Positions 25,225-37,314 are shown, counted from the stretch's first letter. The stretch is 64,000 nucleotides of DNA from Datnioides undecimradiatus (GCA_008933995.1 WARS01000050.1:6140574-6204573); one strand, 5' to 3'. Translations and numbers: made by a program. The notes: generated from the sequence alone by a model not told the origin.

Positions 25225-25690
25225 CACAGAATAAAAGACATGTAGGTTTGGGTTTGAACAACTCGATAAAAAGTGAGGCTACAGAAGTAAGTTTCTCAAA
25301 CTAACTTAAAAGAATATATTGATTCAGCATGCCTGATCTCTCCTCAGGCAGACTGTTCCGAAAGCGGAGAGGCTTTGATGGAGTAAGGCCGATCACCTTT
25401 ATTTTTCAAACTCGACTTTGGAACAAAAAAAAAAAAGAGGCCTGGGCCAAAGAAATGAAGCCGTGCTCTCCCCTGTAGAGGATTGAGAGGTGTGTGCACT
25501 TCAGCCCGGGGCCATGCTTTAAAAAACATCAATAACATCTTACTAGCAATTAGAAAACTTACAGGGATGCTAATTCTCCTATCATGGATGTGTCATGCGA
25601 TATATCATGGGAATGGTTTTATTCTGAAAGCTCATAACAAATACAGGACGGCTGTTCCCATCATTTCGACGTCAATGATTAGATGAACGC
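25225..25690 (+). repeat. LINE-derived interspersed repeat (decayed, non-coding)
   Basis: TGCCTGATCTCTCCTCAGGC and AGACTGTTCCGAAAGCGGAG near 25330, then AAACTCGACTTTGGAAC near 25409, then CTTTAAAAAACATCAATAAC at 25518, AAAACTTACAGGGATGCTAA near 25554, and GGTTTTATTCTGAAAGCTCA at about 25614 follow the order of a very common fish LINE 3' region ('ctgatctctc ... ctgttccaga ... ctttaaaaac ... aggga-gccaatg ... attctgaa'). No open reverse transcriptase frame remains. An A run with GAGG lies at 25425-25440. The copy is old. Confidence 0.65.
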
Positions 25691-26465
25691 TGGGCTTCCA
25701 AATAGCATCTTCATGTTTCGTTTATCCATGCCCCCTGGGAAACGGTCACGCTCAGAGGCGGTCATTAGCGCAGCAACAATGATGGTCCCTCAGCAGCTTC
25801 CCACCCCTGAACACTGCTGTTAAACCGAAGCCAGGAATCATGTCCTTTTTCCCAACCTATAGGAAGGGATTACTAGTGCAGCAACATGGACATGAACCCT
25901 CACTGAACCCACTGGAAGGTGGTCCTCACTTCAACCCAGGACACTGCAGCGGTGGTGGGTGCCTTCTTTGCTATCTTTGCTAACCAGGTTCTTTGTACTA
26001 GGAAAATGAATTATTTGATGCCATGCAGTTGAATGTTGAAGGCCATTTGTTATACTTCCACACAAAGCTATCTCCGCTGCTTTAGGTGCTGTAAACAAAG
26101 CTACAGTATAATGTGTTTTCATACCTTATTTGTATGCCTCCTGCAAAAAGGAAGACTTAGACATTGACCTACACTATAACAGGTGTCTGTATATTGTGAG
26201 CTTTGCATTTCGCTAATATATCCAATGTGTGTGAATAATGTGAAAGGAGTTTGCTGTAACTTTGTGCTTTGTGGGAATATGCAGTGTAAATGTACTGTGT
26301 TCCTGTCAATACAGTCTTCTGATTTCATTATAATATAAGTGTTTAATTTTTTTAAATTAGCAATTTGTTCATCGACAGGCATGTGGCATCAGTTAGAATT
26401 TATCGAATCAACGCAGCCTGACGAAAAATTACCATTACCATTAACATTTTGAGGAAGAGTGTGGC
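25691..26465. other. Non-coding DNA
   Basis: Unique-looking sequence. Two frames of 63 and 87 codons on the minus strand have no motif. Nothing else recognised. Confidence 0.5.
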
Positions 26466-27122
26466 TGTCTGATGATGGCAAAAATCATAATCACAATTAT
26501 TTTGGTTAGCCCAGATTATGTTAAAATAACTGAGCACATATCGTCAACCTCTGAAAATAATGGCCTAAGTCATATTTTCAGGTTTTTTCAAAATATAGCA
26601 TATGTGATATTTATTCATCAAAAACCATTTTTGTCAAAAAATAGGCCATTCTTTTAAGCAGGTGACGATATGTTCCTTGACATCGTGCATTTATTGAATT
26701 CATTCAAAAACACTTATCTTTTAACTGGATTTACTTTAACTTAAAAACTTAACTTACAAATAAATGTCGTATTATGATTATTGTTATCAGTATTATTAGT
26801 ATCTCTCATCTGTTTCTTCACATGGCGGATAGACGGATAAATATCATAATCATATCATAATCTAAGCGGCAGCTGGTTCATCTGACTTGACCTCCATGAG
26901 CTCCACCACCGTCTGGCTGAGAGTGACTTTGGGGCTTTTACAAAGGGGCTTAATGGTTGAGCTGGATTCGTAACATGTATAAATAAATTATTTAGGACAT
27001 AATGTATTATACAAAACCAAAGCATCATTGCACTTTTTATTTTTATTATCTTGTTTTCATAATTGCTGGGAGTCAAAATCATAATTGAACAAAATCATAA
27101 TTGAAAATAAAATTGAATTACT
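26466..27122. repeat. Possible non-autonomous transposon with 'ATAATCA' ends
   Basis: The left part has GGCAAAAATCATAATCACAA near 26478 and the right part CAAAATCATAATTGAACAAA at about 27074. These resemble the ends of fish elements that carry stacked 'aatcataatcacgatt' phrases, and they bracket about 650 bp. A 16-bp unit starting AAAATCATAATTGAA is tandemly duplicated at 27075-27106, and TATCATAATC occurs twice near 26841-26862. I cannot show a target-site duplication or perfect terminal repeats. No transposase frame. Confidence 0.35.
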
Positions 27123-27224
27123 CGCTGGGCCCTGGGAAGAAAGTACTTAGTGGATGTTCTTCGGCCACTAGTGGAGGCTTTGCGAGAAGGAAAATACATT
27201 CAGCATATTTATTAGAGCTCACGG

Positions 27225-27246
27225 ACACACACACACACACACACAC
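27225..27246. repeat. (AC)11 microsatellite
   Basis: Uninterrupted AC tract of 22 bp. Confidence 0.95.
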
Positions 27247-27666
27247 GAGGACAGTGTGTTTTGGTGTCTGACATTTAAACACAACTTATATTTGCTTATA
27301 GTGAAACACAGATGCAACATTAAAACCATTTAGAACCTTCAGATTAATATTTACCTAAAAGCATGACGGGCTGTCATTGTTAAGCACTTGGAGTCAACAG
27401 CGCCCACAAGTGGGCAGGACAAGGAACGGCTGGTCCTCACACATCTGCACATTTCATACTGCAGTGCCTCTTGACATTAAGGCCTCTTGAGAAAGCCTTT
27501 ATCTGTAGTTAAAGCTTGGTACACTTTGCAGAATGGCTGCTGTACGTGGCTGCTCTTGGCCTTTCACACCCACTCTGTCACCCAAGTTTAAATGTCAAGC
27601 CCACATTAGCTTGTGAGGCCCTGCATGGACACAACTGGTTGTCAGACGACCAGGGTTCAGCCTGAA
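27247..27666. other. Non-coding DNA
   Basis: Unique-looking spacer between two CA microsatellites. An imperfect palindrome GCCCACAAGTGGGC occurs near 27405. No gene. Confidence 0.5.
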
Positions 27667-27697
27667 ACACACTCACTCACACACACACACACACAGA

Positions 27698-27740
<43 letters not shown>
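27667..27740. repeat. Compound CA microsatellite
   Basis: After a CACTCACTCA lead-in come (AC)8 at 27679-27694, (AG)2 at 27695-27698 and an uninterrupted (AC)21 at 27699-27740. This is the longest pure dinucleotide tract in the window and so probably the most length-variable. Confidence 0.97.
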
Positions 27741-27742
<2 letters not shown>

Positions 27743-28113
27743 TTAATAAACACTAGATTTCACCACACAGTACCAAACACAAAACTCATATATGCTTCCA
27801 GTATTATGATGTTAGAAGGTTATTTCTGATGTATGCAATATATGACATCCCGAAGTCTATTATTGGATTTGCATGTCAGGTTATACACACACACTTACAC
27901 ATGCACACACACTTGTCCTCAACCTGTCATGGACCAGCCACCTGTCATACGGTCACGGCCAGAGGAGGCAGCAATGCGGAACAACAAGGCAGGAGCACAA
28001 TTCCTCCACACATACAGAACCTCAACACAAACACTGCCTAAACCACACACATATCCTCCGTGGCAGACACCATCCCTCACTTTGACATGGCATCTCATAA
28101 GTCAGCTGCCGAG
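27741..28113. other. Non-coding DNA, CA-rich
   Basis: C/A-rich sequence with scattered CACACA (27888-27913). Several overlapping frames of 63-114 codons in three reading frames are consequences of the low TAG/TAA content here and are not called. Confidence 0.55.
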
Positions 28114-28345
28114 GCTTGGGGGAGGGCGAAGGATGAGGGGGAGGCGAGAGGAGAAAGAGAAGGCAGGTAAAGGGTAGAGGAGGCAGAGAAGGAATAGGGG
28201 AGTGGTGGAGCATGATAACCCAATTTGTTAGTGGTGGATAAATAGAGGTCTGGGAGGTAAATCACCATGGGGAGAGCAAATGAAATAAGGATGGAGAGAA
28301 AAGGAGGGAGGGGAGGTGGGAGAAATGGGCAGGAATAAACAACCT
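28114..28345. repeat. Purine-rich (GA-rich) tract, about 230 bp
   Basis: The plus strand is largely G and A, with runs such as GGGGGAGGCGAGAGGAGAAA near 28137 and AAAAGGAGGGAGGGGAGGTG near 28299. The complementary pyrimidine strand gives proline/serine-rich frames, which are not genes. Such tracts can adopt triplex structure and often expand and shrink. Confidence 0.8.
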
Positions 28346-29944
28346 GGGCTAATGTAAATAATGCCAACCATGCTTGTTGGTGAGAGGCTATATTTCAATA
28401 TTGAGCATATAAAAAGGCTACAGAGAGGAATTATAACTGCCTCAGACTGTACGAAAAAGTCATAAATCACTCTGGTGTAGCAAGTGACCTATTTTAAAAA
28501 CACAGACAAACATTTATTGGGTTGAATCTTTCTTAGTCAGCAAGGTCTCCTCTCCACCTAGGTGTGTGAGTCTGTTAATTATATTTTGACGGTTTCTCTC
28601 TATAAATATAATTATACCTGAATCTAAATCGGAGCTTAAAAACGGTCAGTGCGGCTTTCCCCCTCGGGACTGGAAACTAAATAGCCAATTTAACAGTCTG
28701 TACTCACACCTATTAAAGAATCGATAAAATATAAAAATATATATATATATATATAAAACAACGCGTCACTCATTCAACTTTGTCACTGTGTGCTGCCCAA
28801 TTAGGCTCCTGAAAAACATTGCTCAGCACTTTACACTTTGTCCCTTGCTCATCAGAGTCGCTTGCCAAAAATCTTCACAGTAGAGCACTTTGTTGTGGCA
28901 AATTTGCATCAAAATAATGGCCCATAAGGGATGTACTGCTGAATTAGGAAGGACAACGAATTACCTCGAGCTGGTCCGTCTCAGGGGGGGGCCGGGACGG
29001 GCTGAGTCTCTCTGTGTGCCTCTTCAATTCGTCTTTCACACACAGATCCAGCGGATGACAGGAAATTATTAACATCCATTCAACCTGCACTTGACATTTC
29101 ACACCAGACTACTGATCGTTGGTAAATACCAGGTTGTTGCTGCTCATGCAAGACTGGGATTCAAAAGGCTTCAAAAGTTGGAGCTCCATACACGTCACTA
29201 TGCAGCTGCAGCTAAGTGAGCTAAGATTTATACCGTATAATCTCAGCATCGCACATCCTGCAGGGACCCGTGTTGCATGTTTCTACTCTCTCACTATAAT
29301 CAATGAAAAGCTAAAAAGCTCAGAAATAGACACCACATCACAGCTAAACTAGTCCAGTTGCACAACGTACAGTGCTGCCCTCTCTCTAAGAAATGGTTTT
29401 TAAATATAGATTATACATTTGTTTAGCAAAATGCATTCTGAATGTTTGCCTGCTCTTAAAACTTGATGCAAAAGTCAGTGTAGCCAGCCTGTGTATAAAG
29501 GCACAGGTCTTTGACACCAGAGACGAGAGTATCTCTGGTGTGTCTACTGTAGGTTTAAGCCACTGAAATGATGAAATGATCAAGGTTTCGGTTATAAAAT
29601 AAGTAAACGTGTCCTGTCTCTGGCTTTAAGTCAGCATCATGTTTTAGTTGTGACCGAAACAAATACTGTAGGCAAAATGAATGAAATATACTGCTGCAGA
29701 CAGTCTCCTATAAAAAGTGTTGGCTGATATAAAACATTATTGAGGCAGCATAACATTTCCTAAAAGTTATGCTGTCGCAAATTATTAGTTGACACAAATG
29801 GTAGGACAGAAGCGTTCCTTTGCGTGTCACTGGATGTTTTTGATTTTTGTTTTGTTTTTGATATTTTTATGAAAAGCTACTGAAGGTAATTACGCTGTTC
29901 AGTCAGTTCATGTTTGGGAAAATCTGAACCTGTCTTTGTTATTA
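28346..29944. other. Non-coding DNA with a short (AT)n tract
   Basis: An (AT)9 tract lies at 28737-28755. The rest looks unique. A G run with interruption (GGGGGGGCCGGGACGGG) occurs at 28984-29000. No gene or recognised repeat. Confidence 0.55.
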
Positions 29945-30060
29945 TTTATTCAATTCAATTCAGTTTTATTCATACGGCACCGAGTTATCTGAGGGCATTT
30001 TATATAAAGACTGTACTCTTAATCTAATTACATACAACGGTTCAAAAGGAAGGAGTGTAA
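29945..30060 (+). repeat. Interspersed repeat, 'TTCAATTCAGTTTTATTTAT' family (decayed)
   Basis: ATTCAATTCAATTCAGTTTT then ATTCATACGGCACCGAGTTA and TCTGAGGGCATTTTATATAA follow the layout of a very common teleost repeat ('caattcaattttatttatatagcgcc ... tcatctcaaggcactttaca'). It is followed by GACTGTACTCTTAATCTAAT as in the family. Only about 115 bp are recognisable. Confidence 0.65.
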
Positions 30061-31174
30061 TATTCAAATGTATTATCATTATTATTGCTGAGAACATAAG
30101 CAAACAATCCCACAACTGTCATCCAGTTTTGATCCAAATCTTGCTAAACTGTGATTGGTGCAGAGAAGACGGAGAGACAACAGAGCACAGCGAGAACACG
30201 GTGAGAAGAGCAAAGACAAAACTAAAGTGTGAAACTAAATCAAAACTCGTCAGTCTTTGATAATGTGTTTTCAGGAGCAAAGGTTTCCTTTTTTTTGCTA
30301 TTGCTAAGTTTTCGCTCAGAGACGCTGTGATTATTATTATATGGCTACAAGCTGGTAGCAGGACTGCAGAGTCAGGTAAGAATTTCTCCCCACCTGAATC
30401 TGAATCTGTCTGTCTCTGACTCTCTCTTACACTCGAGGCCTGTGATCTGCATTGAAGGGCCCGATGAGATCCTCCGTCTCTGCTGTTTGTGTCTGATGAG
30501 CTCCTCGACGAACAAACATCTTGTTTCCTCCCTGGCTTCTCTGCGCCACTGCTGGGAATTTTAACCTCAATATTTGGAATCTTTAATGGGGAACACTGCG
30601 TAGTCTTTGTGTAGCAAACACTCCCTGACCGGAAATGTTGTGTTGGGGCAAACAGGTGCATTATCTGCTATGTTTAGCAGGTGTGTACAGACGAGGGGCC
30701 AAAAGCATTAAGCTCTGTGTATTCACAACTTAAACTTTATGAAGCTGCACATACTGTACCTGTGTGTGTGTGCGTGTGTTAAATATGCTGTTGTTAAATA
30801 TGGTAACCTTACCACTAACTCATCATACTCATCTGGCAGTCATTATCCCCATGATATCTCAATCATCATTAATAAACATCTGAAGGACTGTCATGTGATT
30901 CAAGATCACATGGAAAGTTCATTAATGATGGCTCAAATTGAATGATGAGATAAAACACATCTCTCAGATAATTTAGAATGACATTTTTAACTGCGTCACG
31001 ATTGATACTTTACAGTATGCTACATAAACATAACATCATTATCAATGAAATCAGGTAAACAATCCTTCCGATCGCTTTCTTCATCTTCTCTTCCTTTGTT
31101 TGCTTTTTTCTGCACGGCAATGTTGAACCTTTGTCTCAGTCTTAAGCTGTAAATTCACTGCACACATGCTGGTT
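30061..31174. other. Non-coding DNA holding a 180-codon minus-strand open frame
   Basis: A frame from an ATG at 30661 to a stop at 30119 on the minus strand runs 180 codons without a stop. Its translation is Ser-rich in the middle with one hydrophobic stretch near the C-terminus. It matches no family I know, and a T-rich tract is included. Chance is the most likely explanation. Elsewhere the sequence is unique-looking, with a short TGTGTGTGTGCGTGTG patch near 30761. Confidence 0.45.
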
Positions 31175-31625
31175 TTCATTTCTCCCCTAATGACTTTTTT
31201 CTACCTTAATGAGCTTCATGTGAAACTTAATTAAGCTTATTAATTAAAACGTGCGCTTAAGCAATTGAGAAAAACTGTTCAACTGCTCAAACAAATCAGA
31301 CTTTGACACTTGACACAAAACACACAGGACTCCCAACTATCTGCGCGTAATTGTGCGCAGTTATGTGACAAAAGTATCAATTAGGAATGATCCCGTCTGA
31401 CGTGACAGTACTAGACTTGTAACCCGGAGTAATTCATAGAACACAGAACACGTGACAATGCTGCTATTCCAAGTTATTTCGCTCTTTACATAAATTCTTT
31501 GTGGAGTAGTTCTCCGCCCTGGTGTAAAGGAAAGCGCGGCAGGTCATGTAGCTATTTTGTCAGCGCCTGATCCTGTGTCAAACGTTTCCATTCATTCATT
31601 AAATATGCTATACACTCCATTTGGC
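31175..31625. promoter_or_regulatory. Candidate regulatory block with clustered TAATTA cores
   Basis: CTTAATTAAGCTTATTAATT at 31226-31245 puts two TTAATTAA homeodomain-type cores close together. CCCTAATGAC, CCTTAATGAGCTTC and GCTTAAGCAATTGAG flank them. The following 300 bp are repeat-free. The cluster is seen directly; the enhancer interpretation is inference. Confidence 0.28.
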
Positions 31626-32603
31626 TCCCTTGGAGACCCAACCATGAAATTAGAAACTATACAGTAGATGGAAAACATGCTTACTTACCACACACTACTG
31701 AATGCTATACGGTTAACGCATGTGCATTTATATTTGTACTACATGGAAAAAAGTTTTTTAAAAAAGGCGAAAATTAATATATGTGAAATGATTTGATAGC
31801 AATGCAATTTCATGCCAAAATAAGCGCTAAAATTGCACCACATCCTATGATCTGTGTAAACACAACCTCAGCTGCGACATTTAACTCACCAGGATACAAA
31901 AGAGTTTGTTTGGAGCACCAAAATTACTGGGAAAGCACAGGTGCAAAAAAAAAACAAAAAACAAAACAAAACAAAAACTGACTTGCATGCAACAAAAACG
32001 GTGTTACTACACAAATTCAGAGACCTGTTTACTTCTCTTTAACGTCTCTTTTGCGCTATGAAGAAATACAGTAAAGCACCCGAGAACTCTCACACAATAA
32101 TAGACCCCACTAGCGCTGATCATAGCACAACAGTCTAAACACTTTAAAAGTAAATGTTTTAATTGCAAGTCAAAGTTAGTTATTAAAAATGAATGGTGTT
32201 TTCTCACACTCGGACTATATTGCAAAAAAGCTGGAAGATGACCTTCTCACTCATCAGGAAGAGTCAGTCATGAGAGACTGAATGGCATTTTGGCAGCGTA
32301 CACCAAAGTCCAATCATACTGAACACAAGCGAGAGTTATTGACATGTTTGTGTGTGTCTGTCTGTTTGCGTGAGTGTTGGTGGGTGCAAGAGTGTCGGCC
32401 TTGGGGAACAAGTGACTTTGTGTCCTTCTGCTGCGTTCAGATGTGTGGAGATGGAGCGAGGTGGCACGAGGTCAGGGTGCTCCCTGTGGATTTTACTAGT
32501 CGACACAGCATGGAGGGTATAAGTTTGTGTTGTGTTCTGTTTAGAAGTATGGCCAGGGGATTACAGGGTTCAGTAAAGGGACATAGAGAGGGACCGGTGT
32601 GTT
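31626..32603. other. Non-coding DNA with an A-rich simple tract
   Basis: An A-rich (CAAAA)n-like tract lies at 31945-31977. A 120-codon plus frame at 32282-32644 ends within the TG tract and has no motifs. No gene. Confidence 0.55.
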
Positions 32604-32623
32604 TGTGTGTGTGTGTGTGTGTG
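32604..32623. repeat. (TG)10 microsatellite
   Basis: Uninterrupted TG tract of 20 bp within a TG-rich surround. Confidence 0.93.
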
Positions 32624-32767
32624 GTGCGTTTGGTGGCCTGGTGAGAGAGTAAGTGAGAGTACAAGGTGGTTCATGCCAGGGCAAAGAACAATGCTGCAGT
32701 GGGACTTATCAGTGAAGGGTTCACTTACTTTTCAGCACTTTCAGGTCACTGAGACAGACTGACAGAC

Positions 32768-32770
<3 letters not shown>

Positions 32771-32806
<36 letters not shown>
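32771..32806. repeat. (AC)18 microsatellite
   Basis: Uninterrupted AC tract of 36 bp, preceded by a short GACAGACAGT tetranucleotide-like lead-in. Confidence 0.97.
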
Positions 32807-32814
<8 letters not shown>

Positions 32815-35381
32815 AGTATATGCTATTTGAACTGACAGAGGCCAAAACAGTTGCAACATGCACCATGCAAAGAAGCAGAAATGCACTTTAGGATACAAAC
32901 ATGCATGAATGTGACTGAACACACACATGCCGGTTCAGTCCCATATGTGGTCCTGATGTGCACAGTGGATCAAACCACCACACAGAGGGACGATTAGGGC
33001 TGACTGAGACGTTTCACTGCAGAGGATGCAATTTAAAACCAATAGGGTCAAAACACACAGACATATGAATAAATAGAATAATTCTCGGGCAGGTTGCGCT
33101 AGGGGGACATGCACTCTAAAAACACTCATATCGTATTCATCAGAATTTGATTCAGCTGTTAGTTTATATTCATTCACCTCACATTTATTGTTTTTAATTA
33201 TAAATTCTATGAAAAGAATTATTTAACCGAAAAAAATGTGCAAACAATTGTTTTCATTTCACAGTATTAAATGAATAATGTTTTTGCTACATCACTAACA
33301 CAAGACATATTGGAGCCAGTGTGTGTGTGTAACTTTAAGGCCAATCTCTAGTCAAGGAAGCATGACTGAAATCTGGTGGTCAGTGATTAAGCATATGGTT
33401 GCATTTGCGCATAAAGATTGATAAAGTGTTCAGCTGTGAGGGTGTGTAACTGCTGAATGTTGAACTATCACTGACAGATGTTACTATTGCTGCAACCCAG
33501 ATACAGTGCAGACACCACTAACACCACAGCCTCTCCAGGCTCTGCTCTACTCATGCTCAGCTCGTTAGTTGCTCGATCGCAAAATCTTTGTGACTGGCTG
33601 CTGCACAGGAAAACGCATCACATGTTTGAACACATCTGCTGATACACGCTTACAGTTCATACACAAAATCACTAGTGCGTTCACGGACAATCTGTGTAAG
33701 GATGATGAAGATGAAGATGAAGATGAGATTGGTGAAAATGGTCTCATGCTCAATGTATGAGAGTTGTATGACTTTCAACTGAGGAGTTTGAGTTTAGCGT
33801 GCTTTCAAAGTAGCATTAGCTGCCAATGCTAACATCGTCACTTTACATAGACTGCTCCTGCTGCTAACTTTGTCATGTATTGTATGTATTCTTGATAGAT
33901 GATTCAAGAGGTTTGTGGTGACACCTGCATGTTCAATGATAATGCTGCACAGGCTGATGACTGCAAATGCAGTATGATTCAAGCCAGTATTCAATGCAGT
34001 GCTATTGACTGATTAGCAGTAGGGAAGCTAGTAAGAGAGGACAGAGATTTAAGGGCCAAGACCAAGACGAGTGTGAGTCAAAACATCTCAGAGACAGACA
34101 GCTCGTAACTCCACATGAACACCAAACTCAAGCACTACCACTCTTCAACTGCGACATGTTCGCGTTTCTAAGAAAATCTACAAGAAATGCACAAAGAGAG
34201 GGTCAAAAAATATTCCCAATATCTGTCCTTTAAAATTTCTATTTCACTCTAATCCTTTCTTTTACCAAAACACTTCATTTCATGACACAACTATTCTAAT
34301 TTTCTGAAGGTTATATTGAAAAGAAGCAGAAACAGATATAGCACCACACACAGAAAAAAAAACTGGTTAAAATGATTTCTTTTTATAAAGAATAATATTA
34401 TGTGGCCTACAGACATAAAATTCATCATTTTCACCACATTCGCCCTTGCCAACCTCTTCTTGGAAATAAAACTCTTCATCTCCCTGCTAAATATAATTTA
34501 CTTAATAACACTGGATACCAACTCACTATTATGAGCTCTCACTATAACCAGAAGAAATGTACAAAAGGTCATGATTCAAATCAATGCTATCACAGCTCAA
34601 GCTCCCAAAGCAATAATGGGGATTAATGGGAAAAAAAGGAAAAATAGAAAAAAGAAAAAAAAGAAACTTTGATGGATGAAATGCTGCTATACCTCCAAGA
34701 CATTGTGAATAGAAGTGGTCAAGCTACAGTGGGTAATCGCTCAACAAGAGCACATCACTGAAATCAGACCCTTTAGGTTGTAGGAAAATACCCATGTACA
34801 GTTAACGTTGAGCAACATTGTTAATTTTGCTTCTGGCTGATATTTACCTTCATAACTCAACTTGTATTTAACCATTTGGTTGTGTTATGATTGAATACGG
34901 GAGTGGAAAAAATCATTATGTGCTAGCTTCAGGATCGCAGCCGAGAGGAGGCTTGATGCAAGATATCATCTCTATCTGTCACTGGGCTTGAACCTTATTG
35001 CCTATTCCTCACTTGCTTGGAGATATTATCAAAACTAAATCTCTTTATAGATTGTTCTTGTTCTGTCCTGAGACCTGTATTTCTTTGCAGTTTGATACCA
35101 TCACACTCAATATTTCATGGCTTCAAAGAGTTATGGGGATGAATTTCTCTCTAAATCCCAGTGGTGTCTCATATCTATGTGTTCCTCCCAGATGATTTCC
35201 AGCAACAAGACAATCTCAAGCTTTTAGCACTGTAGCCACACGGTGTTACTGCAGTGCGGAGGATTGTGCCACAAAAGCTGGACTGAGTGACGTACATTCA
35301 GATCTGGTTATCCGGGTCAAGGTGAGGGCAGTAGAGAGAATTATATAAGTGATTTCACACAGGTTTTGAGTCCGTAGAGGC

Positions 35382-35385
<4 letters not shown>
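32807..35385. other. Non-coding DNA with short simple tracts
   Basis: A (GATGAA)n-like tract lies at 33701-33727 and an A-rich purine tract at about 34629-34667. The remainder looks unique and moderately AT-rich. Short frames through the GATGAA tract give Glu/Asp or Ser runs on the two strands and are not genes. Confidence 0.55.

Positions 35386-35415
<30 letters not shown>
35386..35415. repeat. (TG)15 microsatellite
   Basis: Uninterrupted TG tract of 30 bp followed by a degenerate GAGTGTGTCTGTGTG tail. Confidence 0.97.
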
Positions 35416-35417
<2 letters not shown>

Positions 35418-35986
35418 TGTGTCTGTGTGCCTGCATATGTCTGATGACCCAATTCCCTGTAGGGATGCCGCGGGTCATTCACTCTGACCTTTCCTGTATG
35501 CACAAGCAAACAAACAGCTGCAAACAGATGACATGGCAAACAGACTGAAATTCACACTTGTACATTACACGCTCGCACTATAATCGCAGCACCAAAAGGC
35601 AAGTACAGTCCCCGTTCATGCGATAGAAAACTGAATGTGTCAGGAAAAATATTTGTAAAAAAGTGGAATTAGCAGACCAGTGTTTGGCCTTATTTATGTC
35701 TGTTGTTTATTGCCTTTCGTACATACTCCAGTCATCTGATAAATGAGGCAATAAAAGGCACGCAAATGGGAGAAAGGAAGAAATATTAAGAGACTGTGCC
35801 GAACACTTTACATCATATTTAAAAGGAACACCTTAATATCTCAATACTCAGCAATGGCTGTTTGTCTACACTGAGAACTGTTGCATTTCAACTATAAAAA
35901 CCTGGCCCCCAAAACATAGCTACACGTGTTATGTGCGGCATAAAACAGTGGTTTAAATAAGGATCCATATTACAACTTTAAGACTG
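35416..35986. other. Non-coding DNA
   Basis: Unique-looking sequence without recognised repeats or motifs. Confidence 0.5.
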
Positions 35987-36734
35987 TTGAAGTTAAAAAA
36001 GAAAGTGGGCCACCTTGGCACATTGTTGTTATTTCAACATAATCAGATTTTGGGTAGTTGCAACAAGCTGACTGTTGTCTTCCACATGGAGAATATACAT
36101 CTCAGACAAAACAGTCACCTCTTAGTCTCACTGTTCACTCACTTCAGAACACAAACATGGATGCTGTTAAATCACAGGATTGTAATTGTCTCATTGATTA
36201 GCTGCAAGACTTCAAGGAGGGTCTATGAACAGACAGACACCAGGAGGAGGGAAGAGTTGCACGTGCTGGAAACTTGGGCAAAAGCCGTGCAACAGTTGGT
36301 GATCCACAAGTGGACCCAATGTTCAGCTCGCACCCTCAGCTTGACTGTAGTGCTGCAGGACACACTGGACTCCTCAGGGTTCAGCATTCTTTCTCTGACA
36401 ACTGCAACTGGTGGCTCTCGCTATATACATTATGACCTGCTGGTAGCAGGTTTAACTGCAAGGCTACATGTCAACTCCAAACACACTCAAGTTCAACTCC
36501 GATATTACAGACCCTGGCTTAATTAACTCAGAGACTTGTGGCAATCAAATGGCAACTAACCCAAACCAGTTGGTTCCAGGCTATTTGGGGCCTGCGTCAA
36601 GTCTCAGTTACCAGAAACTAAGTGGAGACATTAAAAACCTCAACTGCTTCATGGGTTTATTTAGACAAAAAGGTCCTTCAGGCAATTTAGTCGAGCAGTG
36701 CTACAAACTTTACCTTCAAACGCTTCCAGTTTAA
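35987..36734 (+). other. Two overlapping unexplained open frames (probably not coding)
   Basis: A stop-free plus-strand frame runs from 35987 to 36526. The first ATG inside it is at 36086, giving 147 codons. A second frame of 88 codons at 36468-36734 overlaps its end. Neither translation shows a domain, signal peptide or family resemblance I can name, and no polyadenylation site or clear splice pair frames them. The stretch is free of simple repeats, which makes the open frame slightly unusual. It could be a decayed coding relic or chance. Confidence 0.2.
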
Positions 36735-37314
36735 TCAGCTCAATAAAATCACAAACGTAAGAGAGAGTGGTGTGCATTTCGGTGCTCTTTACTGAATTAT
36801 ATTACCGTTTCGTGTCCACCCATGAATGTGTTTGCTGCCGTGTGCCTAACTGTGTTGGTGTGTGTTAGCTGAGATTAAACTTTCAACTATTTGAACTATA
36901 TAAGGAAATCCCACTCGACGATAGGATTTCTTTTCCCTGATTAACTAAATAAGCCTGAAGGAAAACATGTTTTAGCAGCTATATTTGGGTGAATTAAAGG
37001 AGAGATCTCCTAGGAGCCAAAAATTTGTACCTGGAAGTTTAATGTATTCTTTATTTGGAAATAACAAGCTTAAAAGGGAAGGGCTATTATACAACTACCG
37101 GAATATAAACATGCAGAGTAAACAACAACCTTGGTTGTTAGTGATAATGATGTGCAGCCAGGTGCCATGAATTATGATTCTCTCTACTTTCCTCAAACTA
37201 CCTTCTCGCTGTCTGCAGCTGTGCACATGTGTGCTTCCGCATCTGTGTTTAAAGTGATGAAGCAAGAGAGATTCAGAAGGAAACCACGTACAAACACGGA
37301 GGGGAGAAAATAGT
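36735..37314. other. Non-coding DNA
   Basis: Unique-looking, moderately AT-rich sequence; nothing recognised. Confidence 0.5.

Noticed and set aside
27667..27740. Regularly spaced short repeats that could suggest a CRISPR array
   Set aside because: It is a pure dinucleotide microsatellite with no spacers, in DNA that looks like a vertebrate's.
28022..28470. Pro/Ser-rich minus-strand frames of 63-90 codons
   Set aside because: They are the complement of the purine-rich tract at 28114-28345.
33780..33850. AGCATTAGCTGCCAATGCTAAC patch resembling repeat family A
   Set aside because: Only a short AGCATTAGC-like phrase matches; neighbouring sequence does not follow the family order.
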